Shown here one piece after another: positions 1 to 6,678 of a stretch of 20,116 bases of DNA. The stretch comes from DAOVRL01 sp964459805. GTDB lineage: Bacteria; Planctomycetota; Phycisphaerae; Sedimentisphaerales; Anaerobacaceae. The stretch spans positions 1 to 20,116 of the forward strand of contig CAYWOD010000042.1 of NCBI GenBank assembly GCA_964459805.1, read 5' to 3'. The position numbers and the translations under genes are program-made. The notes beneath the pieces are model-generated. The model did no database searches and had not been told where the DNA came from. It was given only the letters and a program-made list of their open reading frames with translations. Each line of letters begins with the position of its first letter. Positions within the stretch are counted from its first letter, which is position 1.

Positions 1-28
1 CCAGGCTGGATTGTCCAGCTTGCCCACA

Positions 29-2461
29 TCAGCTTCGCTTGGCGCACTCATTTTTGCCTGCATCGATCACGTCCGAGGTCCGCGAGAGATGGAAGTCAAA
101 GATGCGATAGGTATCACCGATACTTGCCACGTCCCTTATGTCCCCGAGCATCGTGATGGCGTGGGTAGAATTTCCTGTAATATAAAACCATACATCTTGA
201 TTCGTGTTGGGGTTTATTATCATTCGCCGAAGAAATCGATCTCGGAAGTCTGCATTGTCACCGGTAAGTATGGACTCATCCTTCTCTTCATCGTACTGGA
301 TTTCTGTCACAGTTCCCGTCAGCTCAGGCCGAAATCCCGGGTCCAATTGCATGTTGCTTGCATAGTCTCCGCCCAACGCCTGCACCTCCTCGACGGTTCT
401 GAGGGTCCCGGAGTCGGTGACGAAATAGAGCTCACTGCTGCCGTGATTTCCCCAGAATACGTTGTAGGCAAGATAGGGATCGGTGCTGTAGTTTTCCTCC
501 GCAAGGCCATAGTTTCCATTGCTGTAAAAGATATTATTGACAACACTGCTCTGGGTTAGATCCCACAAATCCCGAAGAAGCGTGCCGATCGTGCTGTTGT
601 GAGCAACCGTATTGTTGATGAATTCAAGAGTTCCTGTGCGGAAGTCGGCGCCGGCAGGTGAATAACCAGGGGCGAAACCGTTGCCTGCGATGAGACAACT
701 GTCTATTCGAATGGGCGCCGTCTCTTGTCCGTCACCGAAGGCAATGAATCCCTGCCTCCCGTTGGCGCAGAGAAAGCAGTTCACAAGCTGGAAACTCTTC
801 AAATTATCCGGGTACGACAGATTAATCCCGTCCCCCGTGTTGCTGCAGATCTGAGAGCGACTGATAGCGATGTCAACTTCGCCGGCCTCAAAAGGATTCA
901 GGTCGAGATCCACCCCTACGCCGTCATTTTGAACGACTGCGCTGTCGGCCATCAAGAAATGTACGCCTGACCCGGTCTGATGGTTAAGTTGGATACCAGT
1001 GCCGTCTGTTTGTCTGAAAGTGGAATTAGTGATGCTAATATCTTCACCGCCCTCCGCAGAAACCTTTAATGCAAAGCCTTTGTTTTTTTGAAATAGGCTG
1101 TCACTGATCGATAGGTCGTTTTCTGCATAGATTCCGCATCCGGCCATGCCGCGTCCTGCGTATTGCAAGATACAACCTGATAGAGTCACGCTCCCGGATG
1201 GCTTAACGAGTATACCCCCGCTCGGGCCTCCCCATAAGCCTACATTTTCAGGTTGAGCCTTCAGGTCCGTATCACCTCCGTGAGAGTCATCCTCCCAGGA
1301 AGTAAATACGGTCCCGTCTGCCACCAAGCTGCCCTCAGTAGCGATGTAGCTATCCACAAGCGGAGCAGAATAGAATTTCAGAACCGACCCGCGGCCGACC
1401 CGAAGCGTGCCACCTTCCTCGATGTCAATGCACGAGACAAGCAATGGAAGACTTTCCGAGGATTCAATAAAGGCATCATCCTCGACAAAGCCACGCACGA
1501 GTATGACATTGCGAGGATTATTTTGCCCGCTATGGCCTCTTATGCTCGTCAGGCCCGACGCACTTATGTTAATTACCCCATAGTCGGCCGACGGCACAGT
1601 ATTATTATTGAAACGATTATCTTCCAGAACGACCGAGTCAACGCGCTTCAGGTGAACGCACCCGGATGCACGAGCCTCGTTGTTTTCAAAAGTGCAGTTC
1701 CTGATAACGACCGAACGAAGAGCATCCAGCTTAACGCACCCGAAGTAACTGCAATCACCACTCGGGTTGTTTTCGAAAGTGCAGTTGGTCATGACGAAGT
1801 CGTAGCGGTTTGGATTTCCCGGTACGGCGGCATAATCGTCAAAATAGTAAACTACAGAGGTCAGCTCCGAAGGAAAGCTCCGGAAAGTGCAATTGTCGAA
1901 TACAACGTTACCACTCTGAAATGTAAGAGAAGAATGCCGGTAATGCGCATATACAACCCCCGAAAAATCGCAATACTTAAACGTGACATTGTGGTCCTGA
2001 TGAACACCTTTACGCCGACCGATAATATCCACATCTCCGGTTATGGTGATGCGGTCTGATGGAGCGCCAATGACACTCAGATGTCCTTCGGTTTCAATGA
2101 TTCTCGCGATATTGGGCGGGGGGAGAGTGAACTCCAGATGAAAAGCATCCTGACCTGCGCCTTCGGTGTTAATCGTTAAGGACCCGTAACGCAAAACGTT
2201 CCACTCCGCATCGTAGACGTTGGTTACAAGAATTCCACTTTCGATGATAAACGGGGGGCCAGGTGGCAGGTCGTGGGCTTCTCCGTATGCATTTTGGTAA
2301 TCACGGTTCCAGGTGACGGTCTCTCCCTCGATTGTTAGACCGAAGGTTCGCCATTGCTTCCGCCAGTCGTCCCATTGACGATTAACATAGACAATGGCAA
2401 ACCCAGAACCAGGATAGATTAACAAGAAAAACAGCAAGATTATGATTCTGTGTGTCTTCAT
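29..2461 (-). CDS. Exported right-handed parallel beta-helix protein, C-terminus probably frameshifted
   Basis: This encodes a secreted beta-helix protein of about 810 residues; its function is unknown. I start it at the ATG at 2461 because a classic signal peptide follows (MKTHRIIILLFF..., cleavage near GFA, residue 22) and an AAAAGG ribosome binding site lies 8 nt upstream. An in-frame ATG at 2587 would add 42 residues ahead of the signal peptide. From about residue 110 the protein is a string of asparagine-rich beta-helix rungs of the types 'VxFDNCTF', 'VVIRNCTFENN' and 'ISDSLFQKN', with 'GGDTD' and 'VNNIFYSN' motifs near the end. Such proteins usually end with 'S-x-x-IDAG...D.G..R...DMGAYE'. 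Here the motif begins (SDVIDAGK) and then meets a TGA at 29-31 after a short unrelated tail. The neighbouring frame continues well to the window edge, so a frameshift in the T run at 51-55 is likely. The beta-helix fold is clear; possible carbohydrate binding is a guess. Confidence 0.85.
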   Translation of the reverse strand: MKTHRIIILLFFLLIYPGSGFAIVYVNRQWDDWRKQWRTFGLTIEGETVTWNRDYQNAYGEAHDLPPGPPFIIESGILVTNVYDAEWNVLRYGSLTINTEGAGQDAFHLEFTLPPPNIARIIETEGHLSVIGAPSDRITITGDVDIIGRRKGVHQDHNVTFKYCDFSGVVYAHYRHSSLTFQSGNVVFDNCTFRSFPSELTSVVYYFDDYAAVPGNPNRYDFVMTNCTFENNPSGDCSYFGCVKLDALRSVVIRNCTFENNEARASGCVHLKRVDSVVLEDNRFNNNTVPSADYGVINISASGLTSIRGHSGQNNPRNVILVRGFVEDDAFIESSESLPLLVSCIDIEEGGTLRVGRGSVLKFYSAPLVDSYIATEGSLVADGTVFTSWEDDSHGGDTDLKAQPENVGLWGGPSGGILVKPSGSVTLSGCILQYAGRGMAGCGIYAENDLSISDSLFQKNKGFALKVSAEGGEDISITNSTFRQTDGTGIQLNHQTGSGVHFLMADSAVVQNDGVGVDLDLNPFEAGEVDIAISRSQICSNTGDGINLSYPDNLKSFQLVNCFLCANGRQGFIAFGDGQETAPIRIDSCLIAGNGFAPGYSPAGADFRTGTLEFINNTVAHNSTIGTLLRDLWDLTQSSVVNNIFYSNGNYGLAEENYSTDPYLAYNVFWGNHGSSELYFVTDSGTLRTVEEVQALGGDYASNMQLDPGFRPELTGTVTEIQYDEEKDESILTGDNADFRDRFLRRMIINPNTNQDVWFYITGNSTHAITMLGDIRDVASIGDTYRIFDFHLSRTSDVIDAGKNECAKRS

Positions 2462-2868
2462 TGCCGTGGCCTTTTCAAAAGATGACAAGAACATGCTTTT
2501 CAATTGCTCGCCCGGGACAGCAATCATCTTCTGAATCTGTCCTGTCGGCCTGTCAAGCCCAGCGCGCACTTGGATTCCTTCTCTCAATAGTCTGTCTATT
2601 GTCCTTATAGATTCATGTTTTCCACATCAGTCTTGCTTTATAGCATGCCTCTCCTCCCACACCTCACATCGCATCCAGGTAACTGACCAAGGAATCAATT
2701 ACATCCTATGTATCCGAGCTTTCCCGAAGTAAGTAGAATACGGGACACTAGCCAATATCCTCAGAACCTTCTTGCCGGGATGTCCCATATACGCTTATTG
2801 GAACAGTCCCGGATGCTGCAGCTTCCACAATGCCAGCGTTTTCCGTTCAATTTCAATGGCTGCTACGC
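2462..2868. other. Intergenic stretch upstream of the beta-helix gene
   Basis: About 400 nt separate the beta-helix gene from the dockerin-like gene upstream on the same strand. I see no convincing gene here on either strand; the short open frames have no ribosome binding site and no recognisable motif. CCGGGA (around 2775) and its complement TCCCGG (around 2807) could form a weak stem, but there is no T run, so I do not call a terminator. The beta-helix gene may have its own promoter in this gap; no clear -35/-10 pair was identified. Confidence 0.5.
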
Positions 2869-3270
2869 CTATTTCAAGAGCCACCCGGCGGGACAATAGC
2901 TCAGCCAGTAGTCACTTAGCATCTGGACATCGGCAAAGTCGAGAGCTTTGTCCTGGTTAAGGTCGGCCGTGAGGTCACCGTCAAGCCAGTGTTCTGCGAA
3001 TCTCGCGAAGTCATCAAACTCCACTATGCACAGTGGCCCGCCCGACCAAAAGCCGCCGAGCAGTTCATAATCGCCCCCCCTGCACCAGTCCGCATCCGGC
3101 TGGCCAATCGTGCCTGTAAGCGTATATGGCCCACCACTCGATCTCCCACCACCGCCGTCAATTGTATACGAAGTTACCTCATACTGCTCGCCAGTCTGCG
3201 CAGACGCTGAGGAAATCACAGCTATGACGGAGACCAGTGTCACCCATTTTGAAGTCAGCGCATTAATCAT
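2869..3270 (-). CDS. Small exported dockerin-like protein
   Basis: This is a 133-residue secreted protein. Residues 1-25 form a signal peptide ending SASAQ. Residues 28-78 match a short beta-rich module common in Phycisphaerae (SSGGPYTLTGTIGQPDAD... GGDYELLGGFWSGG). Residues 84-124 form a dockerin-like pair of helices: 'EFDDFARFAEHWLDGDL', then a calcium-loop-like 'DLNQDKALDFADVQML' and 'SDYWL', closing with CPAGWLLK. Dockerin-type modules bind cohesin partners, calcium-dependently, in clostridial cellulosomes. In planctomycetes the partner is generally unknown, so surface attachment is an inference. The ATG at 3270-3268 overlaps the TGA of the upstream fibre gene (3269-3267) in an ATGA arrangement, which implies translational coupling and a shared transcript. 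A weak AGG lies just upstream of the ATG. The family call is confident; the function is not. Confidence 0.85.
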   Translation of the reverse strand: MINALTSKWVTLVSVIAVISSASAQTGEQYEVTSYTIDGGGGRSSGGPYTLTGTIGQPDADWCRGGDYELLGGFWSGGPLCIVEFDDFARFAEHWLDGDLTADLNQDKALDFADVQMLSDYWLSYCPAGWLLK

Positions 3271-5003
3271 AGTCCTGCCCCTTCCTTTGAGACTGTTAGA
3301 TTGGCAACGGACGCTTCCAGAGCCACCAGACGCGCTTTGAGCTCACCGATTTCGGTATCCTTTTCTGCTAACTTCTTCTCTCTCTCATCTGATTCATTCT
3401 TGAGTGCTTTGACGGCTTCGACGAGAAGCGGTGTCAACTTGCTGTAGTCCATGCCACTGGTATATTTGCCATCTTCTTCGTACTGCACCACCTCCGGCAG
3501 CACCTCTCCGACCTCTTCGGCGATCATGCCCACGTCGCGCTGGCCGCCGTGCTCGGCGTCCCAGTTAAAATACACGCCCCGCAGACGAAGAACCTTCTTC
3601 AGTGGGTCATCAATGGGCTGGATATCATTCTTCCACCGGATAGAGGAGGGCGAACCGTAGTTTGTGCCAGGACCGGAGGCATAGAAGTCGAACGCCTCGC
3701 CCGAACCGTCGACAGCGATGCCGTTGCTGCCCGGGGCATAGGCATAGAGGCCCCGCCCGCTTTTGCCACGGGCCACAAAATAGCCGCCGTAGTTATTCGC
3801 ATCGCCGCTTGCAGGGGCCTCGCCGTAGACCCCCCGACCTTTCTGCCCGTAAGCCAGAAAGGAACCACCGTAGTTGGTGATATTGCCGCTATTTAGCGCG
3901 CAGCCGGATACACCCACACCGTTACTACCCCAGGCAGAGCCGTACACACCCTGGCCGAAGTCTCCGGTAGCCTCAAAATAGCCACCTCTGTTTATGTAGC
4001 TTTCGGCATTGCTGGCCTTGCCATACACGCCCACACCCGAATTGCCGGTGGCCTCACCATAGACGCCCCGCCCTGAGTTGCCGTTGGCTACAAAGTAGCC
4101 GCCGTAGTTTTCTACATCTCCGTACGCAATGGCCTTGCCCTTGACCCCCACACCTGAATTGCCAACACCCACGCCTAAGACACCGTAGCCCGAGGCCTTG
4201 CCTGAGACCCCGGTTCCTGGGTCCCCGGTCGCCTCGCCGATGACGCCAGTGCTATAGTTGCCCCGCGCCTCAAAGTAGCCGCAACGGCTCTCGTCGGCAC
4301 TGGAATAAGCCATCACGCCCGAGTCCGAACCACTTGCCTCCAGGCCAATCGACACACCTCTCGCGTAAACACCTACTCCGTATTTGCCTAATGATTCAAA
4401 ATACCCGCCATAGCTGTTTACATCCCCGGTGGCAGAAGCTTGCCCATAAACGGCCGTACCGCCAGGCTCTGAAGCAACCACACTGAGCTTGTGATCCAGG
4501 CTTGTCGTGCCGATGCCGACATTGCCGGAGGGGATTGAATACATATCATCCCCATCGATCATCCAGTCGCCATCCGCATCCGCGCCCACGGTTTTGGCAT
4601 AAAGCGCATACGGAGTGGGCGTCAACTCCTGCCGTGGAGTAAGAATTGCATATTCGTTGGGATCATTCAGCTCCCCCGGGCGGACTCCGATCTGCAGCCA
4701 GCGGGCAGAGCCATTAAATACATCGGCACCGAAATCCAGTTCCACCGTAAAGTGCCCGTCAATTACGTCCACTTCGTTGATGTCAGTGGTACCCAGTGGT
4801 GGGTGCCCAATCCCACCCGAGTATGGGTAACTGAACAGCTTGAACTGAAAGTCATACAGGCCATCCGCCGGCTCATTAGAATCGATGAGCCGGCCCTGAT
4901 AGGTGAAGCCTGTGCCCATCGGCTCTGCCTTGCCAATCTGGGGCAGGCAGGCGATTAGCCCGAAGGCCAACACTGCCATTGTCAAGATTCGTGTCCCTTT
5001 CAT
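3267..5003 (-). CDS. Exported fibre-like protein with C-terminal peptidase S74 self-cleaving chaperone domain
   Basis: This 578-residue protein starts at the ATG at 5003, with an AAAGGG ribosome binding site about 7 nt upstream. Residues 1-26 are a signal peptide. Residues 30-140 form the 'FTYQGRL...ADGLYDFQFKLF... PTPYALYA' module common in planctomycete surface proteins. At about residue 160 comes 'GNVGIGTTSLDHKLSVV', a motif frequent ahead of tail-fibre-like stalks. Residues 180-445 are glycine-rich repeats (GVGVYGxA..., YGGYFxAxGxxGRGVYG) that suggest a trimeric stalk. The last ~128 residues are a peptidase S74 / intramolecular chaperone domain. In this family the chaperone drives trimer assembly and then cuts itself off, using a Ser-Lys dyad five residues apart; here S453 and K458 (SSIRWKNDI) fit that spacing. 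The C-terminus (about residues 537-572) is a charged coiled coil. It overlaps the dockerin-like gene by 4 nt. S74 is best known from phage tail spikes; the signal peptide and neighbours favour a cell-surface role. Confidence 0.88.
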   Translation of the reverse strand: MKGTRILTMAVLAFGLIACLPQIGKAEPMGTGFTYQGRLIDSNEPADGLYDFQFKLFSYPYSGGIGHPPLGTTDINEVDVIDGHFTVELDFGADVFNGSARWLQIGVRPGELNDPNEYAILTPRQELTPTPYALYAKTVGADADGDWMIDGDDMYSIPSGNVGIGTTSLDHKLSVVASEPGGTAVYGQASATGDVNSYGGYFESLGKYGVGVYARGVSIGLEASGSDSGVMAYSSADESRCGYFEARGNYSTGVIGEATGDPGTGVSGKASGYGVLGVGVGNSGVGVKGKAIAYGDVENYGGYFVANGNSGRGVYGEATGNSGVGVYGKASNAESYINRGGYFEATGDFGQGVYGSAWGSNGVGVSGCALNSGNITNYGGSFLAYGQKGRGVYGEAPASGDANNYGGYFVARGKSGRGLYAYAPGSNGIAVDGSGEAFDFYASGPGTNYGSPSSIRWKNDIQPIDDPLKKVLRLRGVYFNWDAEHGGQRDVGMIAEEVGEVLPEVVQYEEDGKYTSGMDYSKLTPLLVEAVKALKNESDEREKKLAEKDTEIGELKARLVALEASVANLTVSKEGAGL

Positions 5004-5419
5004 CTTCCTACCCTTTCAGAAATTGTTGATGATGCCAGCGTCGAGGTCACAACTCGACGTCCTTGGAATTGTCACCTGCTCTTCCCCCACAGGCTTGAAC
5101 TCCGCATCCTACTCATTTTCCTGACCTCCGTCCTCCCATGTGCCAAAAAGTCAACCTCTTCTCTATTTGCAGACGACTCAAAACCAGACAAAACAGCAGG
5201 GTCACTCCTCGGATGTTCTTATTGCTGACCAAGATCCTCCACATTTTAATACCGGAAAAATTTCTGATATTGCGACAATTATCGCTGCCTGTCATTTTTC
5301 TCCGTCACAGCGACCTCAGGGCGTTGTTTTTGGAAACTCACAACTTGCTATACTGCTCTTGATTGAAAAATCCCATATTTTTCAATCAGAAACCGCCTTG
5401 TGTCCGATAAATAGTGTAT
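5004..5419. other. Intergenic region upstream of the fibre gene
   Basis: This 416-nt stretch lies between the minus-strand fibre gene and the mobile-element scar zone. Open frames exist on both strands, for example 5140-5457 plus, but they lack a ribosome binding site and any recognisable motif, so I call none. The fibre operon promoter should lie here on the minus strand, but I could not fix it. On the plus strand a plausible weak promoter (TTGTTT at 5324-5329, 19-nt spacer, TATACT at 5349-5354) sits just ahead of the hairpin at 5360-5388. Confidence 0.45.
5360..5388. repeat. Perfect 12-bp hairpin, AT-rich
   Basis: TGATTGAAAAAT at 5360-5371 is followed by a 5-nt loop (CCCAT) and the exact reverse complement at 5377-5388. 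It lies 6 nt after a TATACT box and about 30 nt before a short transposase-like open frame. It could be an operator, a terminator without a long T run, or the end of a decayed transposon. The pairing is certain; the role is unknown. Confidence 0.6.
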
Positions 5420-5462
5420 ATGAAGGATTATACGTTGTCAAAAGAAAAAATAGCTGAACTTG

Positions 5463-5470
5463 AAAAATTT
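5463..5470. repeat. Target site duplication, left copy
   Basis: AAAAATTT lies immediately outside the left terminal inverted repeat and is identical to 5743-5750 outside the right one. An 8-bp duplication fits the IS1 or IS1595 families, among others. Confidence 0.75.
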
Positions 5471-5742
5471 CCTCGTGTCCTGCCACGATTGAACGGCTGG
5501 AAGGATTAACCATTTAATCAGAGGGCACGAAGGCGTGTTTTGCCGAACCAGCCACACACGGTTGGATTTTTTGCGCCACGTTTGCCGTGATCAGGACATT
5601 TTTTATTCTGACAACAGAATTTAAGACGAGCTTGCATTGTCTTACCTCTCGCTTGTTAACTGTTTATGCGACAAGCACTTATCCCTTATTGTGGATGTCG
5701 GCAAGATCACATAAACTTCTTCAATTATCATAGGACACGAGG
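5471..5742. mobile_element. 272-bp miniature IS-derived element with terminal inverted repeats
   Basis: The left end reads CCTCGTGTCCT (5471-5481) and the right end is its exact reverse complement (5732-5742). The match extends imperfectly inwards, with a shared ATTGAA block, to roughly 25 bp. Both ends are bounded by the same 8-bp AAAAATTT. Inside, on the minus strand, is the beginning of a transposase gene (5518-5637) and nothing further, so the element has lost most of its coding capacity. It resembles a MITE formed by internal deletion of a longer IS. The zinc-ribbon N-terminus and 8-bp duplication suggest an IS1-like parent, but the end sequence alone does not settle the family. It would need a transposase supplied elsewhere in the genome to move. 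Confidence 0.75.
5518..5637 (-). pseudogene. N-terminal 39 codons of an IS1-like zinc-ribbon transposase
   Basis: The ATG at 5637 is preceded by a good ribosome binding site (GAGAGG, about 7 nt upstream). It encodes 39 residues: MQARLKFCCQNKKCPDHGKR, then a GAKNPTVCGWFGKTRLRAL tail and a TGA at 5518-5520. The 'CxNxxCPDHGKRGxxNxxVCGxxGK' pattern is the first half of the zinc-binding N-terminus of IS1-like transposases. The second cysteine knuckle and the DDE catalytic domain that should follow are missing. The intact start and abrupt loss fit an internal deletion within the surrounding element. Activity is not expected. The transposase origin is fairly secure; the exact family is not. Confidence 0.55.
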
Positions 5743-5750
5743 AAAAATTT
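5743..5750. repeat. Target site duplication, right copy
   Basis: AAAAATTT, identical to 5463-5470, lies directly outside the right terminal inverted repeat of the 272-bp element. Confidence 0.75.
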
Positions 5751-5805
5751 GGTAGACCCTCATAATGTTCGTAAAAGAACGTCTGCGCTTGTCAAGGAAG
5801 GATAG

Positions 5806-6213
5806 GACCGTTATGGCATCGGTGATGGGCAGTTCAATCGTCCCCAAGGCGTAGCAGTTGATTCCTCAGGATATGTCTATGTCGCCGAGTGGCATGGCCA
5901 TCGCATCCAGAAGTTTACCAGTGATGGAACTTTCGTCACCAAGTGGGGCACAAAGGGGACTGGCGATGGTCAGTTTGACGGCCCAGTAGGTATTGCAGTT
6001 GACTCAGACGGATACGTCTATGTGGCGGATTTCGGGAACAACCGCGTGCAGAAGTTCACAGGCGATGGGACTTTTGTTACGAAGTGGGGAAGCACAGGCA
6101 CTGGAGATGGCCAATTCGACCGCGCCTGGAGCTTGAGCGTAGACCACACCGGAAATGTTTATGTGTGTGAGTACTACAATCACCGCATCCAGAAATTTGC
6201 TCCTTGTGAATAG
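5806..6213 (+). pseudogene. 5'-truncated NHL-repeat (beta-propeller) gene
   Basis: This open frame of about 135 codons encodes three NHL repeats in a row: 'GDGQFNRPQGVAVDSSGYVYVAEWHGHRIQKF', 'GTGDGQFDGPVGIAVDSDGYVYVADFGNNRVQKF' and a more divergent third ending HRIQKFAPCE and a TAG. The sequence quotes are family-typical: each repeat is 46-47 residues long. NHL repeats form six-bladed propellers in secreted or cytosolic binding proteins, so at least half of the propeller is absent. No ATG, ribosome binding site or signal peptide precedes the first repeat. The frame is closed by a TAG at 5803-5805 adjacent to the transposase remnant, and the first possible start (GTG at 6022) is in the middle of repeat two. 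I read this as the 3' end of a gene cut by past transposition, not an active gene. Confidence 0.75.
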
Positions 6214-6372
6214 GCATCATGATGCTTCTCAGACTTCACGTGCGTATTGAACATGGGGACCCATGCTAATCATACAGCCCAGTCACGCCGTTTTGCATGT
6301 CCTCGAAGATGATGTCGGCGTACATATTGGCGGTTGAAATGGGAGCATGAGAATGGCAGTATCGGGCTTCCG

Positions 6373-6469
6373 TTTGTAAGCTGGTTTGTAAGCGCAGCGA
6401 CGGGCTTGGCGTAAGTGCTTGTCGTTCAGCAAGTTATGATTTCACAGCATCGGACTATCAATCCGATGC
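6373..6469 (-). repeat. Left copy of a 97-nt inverted element with tRNA-arm-like hairpin and paired 9-mers
   Basis: Read on the minus strand, the element has three parts. First is a perfect hairpin (6447-6469) with an 8-bp stem GCATCGGA/TCCGATGC and a 7-nt loop. Then comes a 52-nt spacer. Last is a 22-mer (6373-6394) made of two copies of GCTTACAAA separated by CCA and preceded by C. The copy at 18838-18934 has the same order, the same 52-nt spacing, an identical 22-mer and about 20 of 23 hairpin positions in common; the spacers are about half identical. The hairpin imitates a tRNA anticodon arm (5-bp core stem, 7-nt loop with U in the expected place), and on the plus strand it is followed by CACAGGGTTC, like the start of a T arm. 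This resembles a tyrosine-recombinase attachment site derived from a tRNA. No complete tRNA can be folded. Confidence 0.7.
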
Positions 6470-6678
6470 ACAGGGTTCTCACCGAAATACCCGCACGGAC
6501 AACCGTGCGCTCGAATTATAAAGGGCCATAAATCCTGTTTCTGACCGTACTTGCGGCCAGAAGCCCAAACCAAGTCATCTGTGTAAAGCCACGCTGGCAA
6601 GGCTCTCCACGTTTGCCACAGAATTCCAAGTTCCAGCAGTTTTTTGCTTGCTTTTGAGAGGAAACATTCTATGATCAT
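6442..6678 (-). CDS. Possible small hypothetical protein ending in the 97-nt element
   Basis: A 78-residue frame starts at the ATG at 6678, preceded by GGGAG about 6 nt upstream, which is why it is mentioned at all. The product is unusually tryptophan-rich, with five Trp between about residues 20 and 52 (ILWQTWRALPAWLY, LVWASG, DLWPF). Its last codons (GENPVHRIDSPML) are read through the hairpin of the left 97-nt element. I do not recognise any family. It could be a real gene whose end was replaced by the attachment-site-like element, or a chance frame. Confidence 0.25.
   Translation of the reverse strand: MIIECFLSKASKKLLELGILWQTWRALPAWLYTDDLVWASGRKYGQKQDLWPFIIRAHGCPCGYFGENPVHRIDSPML

Larger units (their letters stand above)
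5420..5805 (+). pseudogene. Remnant of a possible transposase, split by a small mobile element
   Basis: An ATG at 5420 opens MKDYTLSKEKIAELEKF, after which the frame runs into an inserted element (5471-5742). Removing the element and one 8-bp target copy rejoins the DNA. Reading resumes only after a frame change, with 'PHNVRKRTSALVKEG' ending at a TAG (5803-5805). The pattern 'LSKEKIAELE...RKRTSALV' resembles the N-terminal helix-turn-helix region of IS630-type transposases, but it is short and no catalytic domain is present. There is no clear ribosome binding site. The family assignment is a tentative inference; the split by an insertion is well supported. Confidence 0.3.

Noticed and set aside
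2462..2587. A longer start (ATG at 2587) for the beta-helix gene
   Set aside because: It would place 42 residues before an obvious signal peptide. The ATG at 2461 has its own ribosome binding site.
5140..5457. A 105-codon open frame on the plus strand
   Set aside because: It has no ribosome binding site and no signal peptide or motif, and it overlaps the hairpin and the transposase-like start in another frame. Likely chance.
5669..6424. A 13-nt exact match (5669-5681 plus and 6412-6424 minus) between the 272-bp element and the left 97-nt element
   Set aside because: Several 13-mers are expected by chance on both strands of 20 kb, and the match does not coincide with any boundary.
6447..6480. 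A tRNA gene at the left hairpin
   Set aside because: Only an anticodon-arm-like stem and a T-arm-like start are present. No acceptor stem, D arm or paired T stem can be formed around it; the right copy is likewise incomplete.
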